Part shown: positions 8,684 through 16,332 of the stretch, one piece after another
Layout of the letters: the number at the start of each line of letters is the position of its first letter
Numbering within the stretch: the first letter of the stretch is position 1
From: Polaromonas sp. 39-63-25
Lineage (GTDB): Bacteria > Pseudomonadota > Gammaproteobacteria > Burkholderiales > Burkholderiaceae_C
Length of the DNA: 34,654 nucleotides
Assembly (NCBI RefSeq): GCF_002278925.1
Contig: NZ_NCJH01000029.1
Span: 1-34,654 of the forward strand
Reading direction: 5' to 3'
Position numbers and translations under genes: made by a program
The notes under the pieces: generated by a model
Seen by the model: only the letters and a program-made list of their open reading frames with translations
What the model was told of the DNA's origin: nothing
The model's database searches: none

Positions 8684-10237
8684 GTGATCAAAGTGGGAAC
8701 ATTAGCCAAGATAAGGCGTTTGTACTTTCGCGACAAACAGTCGATTAAAGAGATTTGCAGACAAACGGGTATGTCCCGCAACACCGTCAGGTCGTGGCTT
8801 CGCGACCCCGAGATGGTCGAGCCCAAATACCCGGCACGCGTGGTCGTGAGCAAACTGGACGCGTACACCGAGACTTTAAGTTTGTGGCTAAAGGCCGATA
8901 GCGGGCGCGGCAAGCGCGAGCGGCGCACCAAGGGGCAGATGTGGCAGGCGCTGTGTGAATTGGGCTACACCGGCAGCTACGGCCGCGTCTGCGCATTTGC
9001 CAGACTGTGGAAGATCCAGGAAGGACTGGCCGCTGCCAAGGGGGCTTTCATTCCGCTCAAGTTCAGGCAGGGCGAAGCCTTCCAGTTTGACTGGAGCACC
9101 GAGTACACCTTTATCGGCGGGATCAGGCGTCGCGTCGAGCTGGCACACACCAAGCTGTGCGCCAGCCGTGCATTCTGGCTGGTGGCCTACCCCGGGCAAG
9201 GCCACGAAATGCTGTTTGACGCGCACGCCAGAGCGTTCGAAGCTTTCGGCGGTGTACCGCAGCGCGGCATTTACGACAACATGAAAACCGCTGTCGATCA
9301 GGTGCTGGCAGGCAAAAAGCGAAAGATCAACGCCCGCTTTGAAGCCATGACGGGTCACTATCTGTTCGAGCCCGAGTTCTGTAATGTTGCCAGCGGCTGG
9401 GAGAAAGGCATCGTGGAGAAGAACGTGCGCGACCGGCGCACCAGCATCTGGCACCGCGCCAAAGACAAGCGATGGGCCGATTGGGCAGAACTCAACGCGT
9501 GGCTGGCAGAGCAAAGCAAGGCCGCATGGGCTGAGCTCAATCACCCAGAGTACCCCGCGATGAAAGTGGCCGACGTACTGCAAGACGAGCAAACCCAACT
9601 GATGCCTGTACCACGCCCCTTCGACGGCTATGTGGAATTGCTGGCGCGGGTCTCCAGCACCAGCTTGATTCATCTGGAGCGTAACCGCTACAGCGTTCCC
9701 ACTGAGCACGCCAACAGTGTCGTCAGCCTTCGCATCTACCATGACCATATTGCCGCCGTGGCCGATGGCGTGCGGGTGGCAGCGCACCAGCGCTGCTTTG
9801 ATCGCAGTCAAACCCTCTACGACTGGCAACACTACATCAGCCTGCTCGAACGCAAGCCCGGTGGGCTGCGCAACGGCGCACCGTTTGAGACCATGCCTGC
9901 GGCGTTCAAGCAACTGCAAGCGATTCTTATGCGCAAATCTGGCGGTGATGCGGTCATGGCGCAAGTCCTGGCTGCCGTACCGGTGCACGGACTTGATGCG
10001 GTACTCGTCGCTGCCGAGTTGGCGCTGGAATCTGGCAAGCCCAGTGGTGAGCATGTCTTGAACGTGTTGGCACGCCTTAAAAGCAATACGCCAGCAGCCA
10101 ACTTGGGCGAGGCCATGGCGCTTGAGCTGGCGCATCTGCCGTTAAAGCTGCACGTTGAGCCCACAGCCAATGTGGCCCGCTATGACGGCTTGCGCCAGTC
10201 AGTCGTCCCATCTGCGGCAAATGAGGTCCAACCATGA
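8684..10237 (+). CDS. istA: IS21-family transposase IstA
   Basis: This is a full-length IstA of 517 residues. It has an N-terminal helix-turn-helix (IKEICRQTGMSRNTVRSWL) and a DDE core with QFDWSTEYTFIGG (first Asp), GIYDNMKTAV (second Asp) and an E in GWEKGIVEKNVRDRR. A C-terminal domain carries the NRYSVP motif typical of IstA. I prefer GTG 8684 because AGGAG lies six bases before it; ATG 8657 is also in frame. Its stop overlaps the istB start (ATGA). IstA needs the IstB ATPase, which is truncated here. Confidence 0.9.
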   Translation: MIKVGTLAKIRRLYFRDKQSIKEICRQTGMSRNTVRSWLRDPEMVEPKYPARVVVSKLDAYTETLSLWLKADSGRGKRERRTKGQMWQALCELGYTGSYGRVCAFARLWKIQEGLAAAKGAFIPLKFRQGEAFQFDWSTEYTFIGGIRRRVELAHTKLCASRAFWLVAYPGQGHEMLFDAHARAFEAFGGVPQRGIYDNMKTAVDQVLAGKKRKINARFEAMTGHYLFEPEFCNVASGWEKGIVEKNVRDRRTSIWHRAKDKRWADWAELNAWLAEQSKAAWAELNHPEYPAMKVADVLQDEQTQLMPVPRPFDGYVELLARVSSTSLIHLERNRYSVPTEHANSVVSLRIYHDHIAAVADGVRVAAHQRCFDRSQTLYDWQHYISLLERKPGGLRNGAPFETMPAAFKQLQAILMRKSGGDAVMAQVLAAVPVHGLDAVLVAAELALESGKPSGEHVLNVLARLKSNTPAANLGEAMALELAHLPLKLHVEPTANVARYDGLRQSVVPSAANEVQP

Positions 10238-10263
10238 GCGCGCAAATCATCAGCAGTTTGAAG
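10234..10263 (+). pseudogene. istB: istB remnant (first ten codons)
   Basis: The ATG overlapping the istA stop opens a frame reading MSAQIISSLK and then enters the IS6-family terminal repeat. The position and the ATGA coupling match the istA-istB junction of IS21 elements. The rest of the ATPase gene is absent from this window. Confidence 0.7.
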
Positions 10264-11073
10264 GGTTCTGTTGCAGTAAACATAAACGACAATCCGAGCC
10301 ATGCTTGATTTCCGCAAGAGTTTGATCGACAGCTCCCTGAAGAAGGTCTTGAAACGACTTCACTACCCATTGGAAGTCATGCTCACGTGCGTGCGCTGGT
10401 ATGTTGCCTACCCGCTGAGTCTGCGCCACGTCGAGGAAATGATGCGGGAGCGCGGCGTATTTGTCGACCACACCACGGTGCATCGATGGGCAATCAAAAT
10501 GTTACCGGTGTTGGCCGCTGTTTTCCGGCGGCGCAAACGACCCGTTGGTCTGAGTTGGCGGATGGACGAGACCTATATCAAAGTAGCCGGTCAGAGGAAG
10601 TACCTCTACCGCGCGGTTGACCGCGCAGGCGATACGGTTGACTTTCTTCTCACGGCCAAGCGCGATTTGGCTGCTGCCCGACGGTTTCTGGAGCGCGCCA
10701 TCAACCTGCACGATGTGCCAGAGAAGATCACCATTGACAAGAGCGGCGCCAACACGGCGGCCATTGAGAGCGTCAAGGCCGACGGCTGCGTTGATATCCT
10801 GATGCGTCAAAACAAGTACCTCAACAACATCGTTGAACAAGACCCCCGTGCCATCAAAAGGGTTACGCGACCGATGCTCGGATTCAAGTCCTTTTGGAGC
10901 GCTCGAATCGTCATCGCCGGAATCGAGACCATGCACATGATTCGCAAGGGGCAGCTGAACTGTCCCGCCGGATCAACCGAGTCCGCAGCTGTCCAGTTCT
11001 ATGGACTGGCATTCTGATCAGATGAACGCCAACTGGCTTCTTCGCGACCGCCAGTCATTAATGCAACAAAACC
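10264..11073 (+). mobile_element. Complete IS6-family insertion sequence, no target duplication
   Basis: The left terminal repeat is GGTTCTGTTGCA (10264-10275). The right repeat is its near-perfect inverse, TGCAACAAAACC (11062-11073). The length of 810 bp suits the IS6/IS26 family. The eight bases on either side (GTTTGAAG and CTTTTATC) do not match, so there is no direct target duplication. The left side cuts istB and the right side cuts a parB gene. Confidence 0.88.
10301..11017 (+). CDS. IS6-family transposase
   Basis: This 238-residue single-domain transposase has the IS6-type DDE residues: WRMDETYIKV, then ITIDKSGAN, then GIETMHMIRKGQL. An N-terminal helix-turn-helix (LSLRHVEEMMRERGVFVDHTTVHRW) binds the ends. 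Its length is normal and the frame is unbroken, so it may be active. IS6-family enzymes move by replicative transposition and make cointegrates. That is relevant because this copy lies between two replicons. Confidence 0.92.
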   Translation: MLDFRKSLIDSSLKKVLKRLHYPLEVMLTCVRWYVAYPLSLRHVEEMMRERGVFVDHTTVHRWAIKMLPVLAAVFRRRKRPVGLSWRMDETYIKVAGQRKYLYRAVDRAGDTVDFLLTAKRDLAAARRFLERAINLHDVPEKITIDKSGANTAAIESVKADGCVDILMRQNKYLNNIVEQDPRAIKRVTRPMLGFKSFWSARIVIAGIETMHMIRKGQLNCPAGSTESAAVQFYGLAF

Positions 11074-11074
11074 C

Positions 11075-11866
11075 TTTTATCGAGCTGCAGACGTGGACCG
11101 TATTACGGAGTCGCTGCAAAAGAACGACCAGGACGATCCTGCAAACGGTTTCGTCAAAAACGGGCGCGTTGTCCTGATCAACGGCGGAACTCGCCTGCGT
11201 GGCGCCCGAAGTGGGGGGCGCCCCGAATTGATCGTCCGGATCGTCGCCGAGCCAGCGAGCAGGCGAGAGCTCTACAAGGAATCGGCCAGGCTCAATGATG
11301 AGCGAACTGACCACACCGCGCTCGACACCGCCTATCGCATCACCTGCCTGATAAACGAGGGGGTGTATGGCACACAGGAGGAGGCCGGCAAGGACTTGAC
11401 GCAGCGCGACGGTTCGCCGATGACCAAGTCCCAAGTGAATATGCTGTTTCGCATCGGAAAAATTCCTGAGCGCTTGATGCGGAAAATGGCTGACCATGAC
11501 CAAACAAGCGCCTTCACCATAGCCTATGAAATCAGCGCGATCTTCGTGCAACCAGACTTCGCCGAACGGGAAACGGAGTACGAGATCCTGGCCACTGAGA
11601 TCATTGACGAGGTCCAGGCAAAGGATATGAGCAAGACGCAAGTCCAGGCGCTCATCAAGTCCAAGCTGGAAGGCCCGAAAACTCGTCAGCGCGCGGAGTC
11701 GAGCAGCATCAGCTACGCCGGCGCCAAGGGAATCATCAAGGTCTTTCCCGCCAGGGGCCAGCTGGACCTGAGCATGAAAGGGCTCTCGCCTGCAAAGTGC
11801 GAAGAGCTCAAGAGTTTGATTGAAAAGGCCTGCTCAGGGCAGTATGAACTGGGCCCTGCGTCCTGA
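11075..11866 (+). pseudogene. parB: 5'-truncated parB of replicon B
   Basis: The frame is open from the edge of the IS6 right repeat and reads FYRAADVDRITESLQKNDQD, then a ParB-like LINGGTRLRGARSGGRPEL box and a helix-turn-helix region. It ends in a lysine-rich C-terminus with IIKVFPARGQLDLSMKGLSP. The upstream N-terminal part of a ParB protein is missing and replaced by the IS. A GTG at 11093 could still start a 257-residue protein keeping the DNA-binding part. It is clearly distinct from the intact ParB at 4923. No matching parA is present, so the partition system of replicon B was probably lost at this junction. Confidence 0.72.
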
Positions 11867-12423
11867 TCGACGGGTTGAATTCCCTAAAATCGGCGAATTT
11901 AGGAAAATTTCTCTCGCTGAAATGAGCGGCTTATCTGCTATTAGCGATTGAACACGGGAAACCTAATTCCAGTTAATCATCTCTAGCAATTACGCCACTT
12001 TCAAAGGTAGTGTGCGCTTACATTTAACAAAACGTGTTGATGCGCTAATAGTTAGGACCAAGGAAACACCCGTGGTTTCGTGTTGCTCCGCTAATAGTTT
12101 TCGGCCCAATCCCACCGGGAAAGGTCTACAACCGCAGGGAACAGCGTGTTGTACCACTATGCCAGCGCTCAGCACTGATCAAAGCTCGACCGCCGTGTTG
12201 TTCCGCTATGGGTTGGCGATGGTGGCACGGCGCCTGGCGTGTTGCTCCGCTAATAGTTGAAGCGGCAAACGCACCATTTCGCTGTCAAACCTCGGCCGCA
12301 CTGGTCAAGGTCCGTGTTGAAGCGCTAATAGTGAGGTCGATCTGGCAAACGTGTTGCTGCGCTAGTAACCTCTCTTGCAGCGAGTTGACCAGAAATCGTG
12401 TTGCTCCGCTAATACCTGCGGGC

Positions 12424-12432
12424 TGTGGATAA
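12424..12432 (-). promoter_or_regulatory. DnaA box in the origin
   Basis: TGTGGATAA is the exact reverse complement of the consensus DnaA box TTATCCACA. It lies between the spaced iterons and the 22-bp-phased iterons, where host DnaA would be expected to help open an iteron-type origin. Confidence 0.75.
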
Positions 12433-12450
12433 CTAGGTCGCAAGGCATAG

Positions 12451-12524
12451 CGGTGTGTCACACCGCTAATAGCGGAAGGACACACCGCTAATAGCGCAGC
12501 GCCATTCCGCTAATAGCGCTTGAA
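12451..12524 (+). repeat. Phased 22-bp iterons with palindrome
   Basis: CGGTGTGTCACACCG (12451-12465) is a 15-bp palindrome around a central T. It overlaps the first of three units with starts at 12459, 12481 and 12503. Units one and two share CACACCGCTAATAGCG exactly; unit three reads CATTCCGCTAATAGCG. The core CGCTAATAGCG is itself a palindrome around a central A. Exact 22-bp phasing puts the units on one face of the helix. Confidence 0.8.
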
Positions 12525-12772
12525 CAGAGAAAACCCTCTGCAACCCGCACCAGTGCTAGCTTTCAAGAGGCGCAAGTCTTCTGAAGTCTATCTTTAATCT
12601 TCTTTAAGTCCGAAGCGCTGTGCATAACCAACCGCCGCAGGCCAAACGAAAATCTATTTTTTGAAAACATGAATTCGGGAGCGGGTACCAAAACCGTGTT
12701 GCTCCGCTAATAGTTGGCCTTGACGCATATCCGCAATGACAATCTAATCGTCCAAACTTCCACAAGGTTGCT

Positions 12773-13759
12773 ATGTACAAAGCTACCCAGCCGATGCAAA
12801 AGCTTGATTTCACAGATCTTGAGATCCTTGGTAAGACCAAGAAGCTCCCAAGGGTAGTCAAGGCACCAGAACCACCATTGTCGGCGGGCGCACGGCAAAC
12901 CCGGATCACCAGCTCTCTTGAGAAGATTAAAGATCGCACAACCCAAGCGCTGATTCGCAAGGGAGCAGAAATTGAAGGACGGGTGCTTCAGGCAGTTCTG
13001 CCGATGTGGGACGATGAGAACCGGGGCGTTCCCAACCCCTTCATCCGCTCCGGCCTCTTCAGCGTTAAGAACACGGAAAACCGTGAGTTCATGCAGAAGA
13101 TGCCCATTGCATCACTCTCCAACTACCAAGTCACTTACACGGGGCAGGATCTCCAACAGGACGATCTAAGCGTTTGGATGAGCCTGATCAATCTCGCGCG
13201 GGACCAACCGATGTCCGACCAGATCCTGTTCTCAGGGTATCAGTTGGTGAAGGACCTGGGATGGCGAATGCACTCGGAGTCTTACAAAAGGGCCCAGGAG
13301 TCAATACAGCGCCTCAAGGTAACCGGTATCGAGATCAGCACCAACAATAAAGACAACGCCTACAGCGGTTCGTTAATTCGAGACTTTGCATGGCAGGCCA
13401 TCGATGCGAAAGGTAATGCGCGCTGGATGGTCCGGTTTGAGCCGAGGGTGTCTATCCTCTTTATGGAGGACACTACAACCCTGCTCGAATGGGAAACTCG
13501 GAAAAAAATCGGGACACGGGCAACAGTTGCCCAGTGGCTGCACTCTTTTTATTCGTCACACCGGGACCCGATCCCGCTCAAAGTCGAAAAACTCTACGAG
13601 TTGTGCAGATCCGGTGACTCATTGAGCAGTTTCAGGCGCAACATCAAAAATGCGCTGAACAAGTTGGTGGACGTCGAGTTCTTGACGCACTACACCATCG
13701 TCAACGACACGGTGAATGTCCAGAAGAAGCTCCGGCCGAAACTCGTACGCGCAAAATAG
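12773..13759 (+). CDS. trfA: TrfA-family replication initiator
   Basis: This 328-residue protein matches the TrfA pattern known from IncP plasmids. It contains NPFIRSGLFSVKN, then MPIASLSNYQVTYTGQDL, LVKDLGWRMHSESYKR, SLIRDFAWQ, LLEWETRKKIG and VAQWLHSFYSSHRDPIPLKVEKL. Two winged-helix domains cover most of the chain. AAGG stands five bases before the ATG. Iterons lie directly upstream and a strong terminator follows, so it is a one-gene unit that probably represses itself through the iteron at 12695. It is unrelated in sequence to the Rep_3-like protein at 6912, giving this DNA two initiators. Confidence 0.9.
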   Translation: MYKATQPMQKLDFTDLEILGKTKKLPRVVKAPEPPLSAGARQTRITSSLEKIKDRTTQALIRKGAEIEGRVLQAVLPMWDDENRGVPNPFIRSGLFSVKNTENREFMQKMPIASLSNYQVTYTGQDLQQDDLSVWMSLINLARDQPMSDQILFSGYQLVKDLGWRMHSESYKRAQESIQRLKVTGIEISTNNKDNAYSGSLIRDFAWQAIDAKGNARWMVRFEPRVSILFMEDTTTLLEWETRKKIGTRATVAQWLHSFYSSHRDPIPLKVEKLYELCRSGDSLSSFRRNIKNALNKLVDVEFLTHYTIVNDTVNVQKKLRPKLVRAK

Positions 13760-13800
13760 CTGGCGGTTAGCTCGCACCGAATAGGGCAGGGCATAAAGAA

Positions 13801-13835
13801 AAAAGGGGCCAGGTCATCAATGACCGGCCCCTTTT
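13801..13835 (+). terminator. Intrinsic terminator after trfA
   Basis: This is a near-perfect hairpin: AAAAGGGGCC, one unpaired A, GGTCAT, a two-base loop, ATGACC and GGCCCCTTTTT. It has a T-run on the plus strand and an A-run on the left, so it could work in both directions. Confidence 0.9.
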
Positions 13836-13838
13836 TCA

Positions 13839-14098
13839 TGTGCGCCCAGCATGGGCGCACTCCCGGAGGTGCAAGTCCTCCCGCGAGCTGGTCACAGTGA
13901 GCGAAGTGAAGCGCAACTGCATGAGGGCGACCGAGTGTGGGAAGGAAGCGTGGAACGTAAATCATGAGCCGATGGACAAGAACCAGATAGAAGGCGTTGC
14001 CGACCAAGGCGATAGTCCCGGGCGAACTGTACGCGCGCGGGACTTCCGGCAAAAGTATCTGGATGTGTTCAAGGATGTCGCGCCTTGAACCCGGTTGA
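13839..14098 (+). other. 5' fragment of a group II intron (class C-like)
   Basis: GTGCGCCCAGCATGGGCGCA begins three bases after the T-run of the trfA terminator. A GGAGGTGCAAGTCCTCC hairpin and blocks such as GAGCGAAGTGAAG and GCAACTGCATGAGGG follow. These resemble domain I of bacterial group II introns, and 5'-GUGCG is their usual first base run. Class C introns are known to insert directly after intrinsic terminators, as here. No reverse transcriptase gene or domain V is present; the next gene (minus strand) ends at 14106, so the intron is cut short. The right boundary is approximate. Confidence 0.65.
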
Positions 14099-14105
14099 CC
14101 TTGCT

Positions 14106-15050
14106 TTACGTCGGTACAGCGGCATTCGTGGCCAATGCAGCCTTCCAGTTATTCTTTGGTGAGAACGCCTGCCAGTGATCAATCTCCGCGACCAGATCGC
14201 CTCCAGAGTCAGGCCAGTACTCGGCTGCCATGCAACTCGAATAGACCGACAGAATCTCCTGGAACTTCTTGGCGCCATTGTTCATGAAGCTCTCGCCGCC
14301 GGTGATGACATGGATCGAATGCGGCTCATCACTTTCAGCAGCAATGAATTCGAACGGCTTTGCGCTAGCTGAACCCTCATAAAGGGAGCGCCCGAAGGTA
14401 TACATGAACGCCTGGAAGTCGTAGCCCATGTCGTTCGCATCGCGCAAGAACGCTGAGCTGGTGGCGTGCCGGGTGGTCTTCAAATCGAAGCTGATATCCG
14501 GGTGGTACAGATCGAACCGAACCTTGAGCATCAGTCCGGTGGTCGGCTCCTGAAAATAGATGCTCACCTCCGCCTGCCCCTCCGCGAGAAAATCACCAAA
14601 GAAGCGACCGCGAACACGGCGATATTTGATTTTCTCGGCAAGGAGGAGGCCCTTGCGAAACGTGGGTTCGTCAATTACCAGGCGTGCCGGATTCGCGGCC
14701 TCAAAGGCCTTGTAATCCTTGTTGCGTGCATCCGCCAGTCCAGGAAAGACAGCAATCTCGTTGCCCACCTGTTGAGGCTCCAGCACGAGCGCATGAACGA
14801 GGCTTCCGAAATCTTTCGCTTTGCTTGATGAATGCAAATTCAGAAGGCTGGCCTGGAAATGCGCCGGCGAAATCAGAAGTGGCTTGAGCATGCTGCAGCT
14901 CAGAACCTCGCGGTCCGCATGGTACGCATGAGAGGTCATGTCGGCGTACATGCGGCTGAAGGGGGTAGCTCCTGCCGTCACGTTGAGACTCAGCTCGTCT
15001 GTCGTGCCAAACAGTGCCGCGGATGAAGTGAGGTCGAATACTTTGTTCAT
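14106..15050 (-). CDS. PD-(D/E)XK nuclease-like protein (RecE/exonuclease VIII-like)
   Basis: This 314-residue protein shows the RecB/RecE nuclease motif series: FGSLVHALVL with His at about 86, VRFDLYHPDISFDLKTT with Asp at about 180 and the D-x-K pair at 189-191, then DFQAFMYTF giving QxxxY at 213-217. It corresponds to the putative exodeoxyribonuclease VIII PDDEXK-like family found in phages and plasmids. There it works as a 5'-3' exonuclease, often beside an annealing protein. I start at ATG 15050, with GGAG ten bases upstream; the frame runs further but into poor sequence. No recombinase partner such as RecT or Bet was recognised nearby. It is transcribed away from the 15242 gene. Confidence 0.75.
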   Translation of the reverse strand: MNKVFDLTSSAALFGTTDELSLNVTAGATPFSRMYADMTSHAYHADREVLSCSMLKPLLISPAHFQASLLNLHSSSKAKDFGSLVHALVLEPQQVGNEIAVFPGLADARNKDYKAFEAANPARLVIDEPTFRKGLLLAEKIKYRRVRGRFFGDFLAEGQAEVSIYFQEPTTGLMLKVRFDLYHPDISFDLKTTRHATSSAFLRDANDMGYDFQAFMYTFGRSLYEGSASAKPFEFIAAESDEPHSIHVITGGESFMNNGAKKFQEILSVYSSCMAAEYWPDSGGDLVAEIDHWQAFSPKNNWKAALATNAAVPT

Positions 15051-15176
15051 GTCTTGGTTGCTCCATTGATGGGCTTGATCTATGAAACCACGGACGCACC
15101 ATCTGTCAAGACGCTCGATGGGTGTGAAAGGCCTCAAATATCGGAACAAAGCGGAAAATTCGTGCGTTGAGCGGGG

Positions 15177-15204
15177 TTGACGGTGCCGCTTCGCGTGATA
15201 GCTT
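15177..15204 (+). promoter_or_regulatory. Possible promoter for the 15242 gene
   Basis: TTGACG (15177-15182) is followed 16 bases later by TAGCTT (15199-15204) in the divergent intergenic region, about 38 bases before the start codon. This is a visual match only. Confidence 0.4.
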
Positions 15205-15241
15205 TAACGTAAGGACAGCCGCTACTTTAAGAATCAAGAAA

Positions 15242-16255
15242 ATGACCCCAGAAAAATTGACTAACTCCGCTGAAATCGACTTCAATCCTGAGCTTTTGCC
15301 TGAGACGTGGAGGGCTGCGCTCCAGACTGCCATCAAGTGCACCGATGAGGCTGCGATCTGGAAAATCATGAATGCCCAGCAACTCAACGCGGAAGCGCAT
15401 GAGGAATTGGTCAACAGCATCAGCCGGCTGCACTACAGGCACAGGAACATCGATGTGTATTGCGAATTGTTCATGATGCCCGTTATCGTTCCCTCGGAGT
15501 GCGAACTCATCAACGAACCTCTCGTCTGGAAATCGGCGCGGGACACTATCAAGTCGGCCCTGAACAACTGGTTCGGGAAAAAGACCCGGATCGTCATCTT
15601 CGAGGGAGTCCTGCCGATGGACTGGATAACCACCTGGCGCCCTCGAGTGATTCGGCAACACCTCCAGAGGTTGGTTCCGGAGTCATCGAGGCAGGCGACT
15701 GAGTTCCCCGCAACGACCATTGAGCTGCCAGAACGGGCCCCTCGCCTCGGGTTCGTCCTTATCGCCTGCCAAAAGCAAGGGGAGTGGCCGGAGATACCGG
15801 AACTGAATTCATTGATGGACAAGCGTCTCAAGGACGTTGTCCGTTCATCTTTGTACTTAGCAGCCTCGCCGGCCGAGGCAATGGCTCCCTACGCTCCGCA
15901 CGGTGGCTCGCGAGACTTTGAGGGCGAGCCGTTAGTCCTGGCCCCTGAACGGGTCCAGTTCGCTATTACGGATGGCATCGTCCTTTGGCTGATGAAACTC
16001 CACGCAATGTTCCCGGTTCTCGGATGGACCGTCTCGCAATCCATCGCCGCGTCGGACGTGGTGAAGTTCACCCTCCACTTGGCTGACTCCGCTGTTCGGC
16101 TTACCCAGTTCACGGTTCGGATGCACCAGATTGGCATGCAGGGGTTGAACGACATCACCATTGGCCTGGCAGGAATTGCTCCAAACATGGAAACGCCAGC
16201 TGACATGAGCAAAGACCAGTACCTCGCCATGCAAACACCCTCAGCGGTTGCTTGA
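15242..16255 (+). CDS. Unknown plasmid protein
   Basis: This 337-residue soluble protein has no family I recognise. The middle carries a region rich in Trp, Arg and Pro (LPMDWITTWRPRVIRQHLQRLVP). The C-terminal third is strongly helical (FAITDGIVLWLMKLHAMFPV, then SDVVKFTLHLADSAVRLTQF). Two other starts exist upstream (TTG 15167) but would overlap the proposed promoter. Its stop overlaps a TTGACA hexamer (16252-16257) that may be the -35 of the next unit. Long overlapping frames on the opposite strand are shadows of this gene. Confidence 0.7.
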   Translation: MTPEKLTNSAEIDFNPELLPETWRAALQTAIKCTDEAAIWKIMNAQQLNAEAHEELVNSISRLHYRHRNIDVYCELFMMPVIVPSECELINEPLVWKSARDTIKSALNNWFGKKTRIVIFEGVLPMDWITTWRPRVIRQHLQRLVPESSRQATEFPATTIELPERAPRLGFVLIACQKQGEWPEIPELNSLMDKRLKDVVRSSLYLAASPAEAMAPYAPHGGSRDFEGEPLVLAPERVQFAITDGIVLWLMKLHAMFPVLGWTVSQSIAASDVVKFTLHLADSAVRLTQFTVRMHQIGMQGLNDITIGLAGIAPNMETPADMSKDQYLAMQTPSAVA

Positions 16256-16332
16256 CAACGACCCCTTTCATGTTGAGATAGTCCCAACTATTCGCAACGC
16301 GCGCTCTTGGCGCATTTTTCCTGGAGAGTCAA

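Larger units (their letters stand above)
8579..10263 (+). mobile_element. Truncated IS21-family insertion sequence
   Basis: The left end starts with TG at 8579 and shows repeated TTGACCCC blocks (about 8598-8605 and 8632-8639), which is typical of IS21-family multiple terminal repeats. The intact first gene (istA) follows. The element is cut 30 bases into istB by the IS6-family element, so its right end is missing and it cannot transpose on its own. Confidence 0.85.
11938..12714 (+). repeat. Iteron array: candidate oriV of the TrfA replicon
   Basis: A 20-bp repeat, consensus CGTGTTGCTCCGCTAATAGT, occurs at 12033, 12079, 12145 (weak), 12194, 12238, 12313, 12350, 12397 and 12695. Three further units sharing the core CCGCTAATAGCG start at 12459, 12481 and 12503, exactly 22 bp apart. 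An inverted core (CTATTAGCG) lies at 11938. The flank at 11870-11960 is A+T-rich. The 905-bp stretch 11867-12772 contains no gene. The copy at 12695 lies just before trfA and may serve for autorepression. Arrays like this bind TrfA-type initiators in IncP-like origins. Confidence 0.88.

Noticed and set aside
8888-10135. Long open frame on the minus strand (415 codons)
   Set aside because: It lies fully opposite istA, has no ribosome site and its translation is low-quality; it is a shadow of a G+C-rich gene.
12033-12520. CRISPR-like repeats
   Set aside because: Repeats are short, imperfect and unevenly spaced with no spacer pattern or cas genes, and sit before a TrfA initiator; they are iterons.
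13840-14088. 82-codon frame downstream of trfA
   Set aside because: It overlaps the group II intron-like RNA sequence and has no ribosome site.
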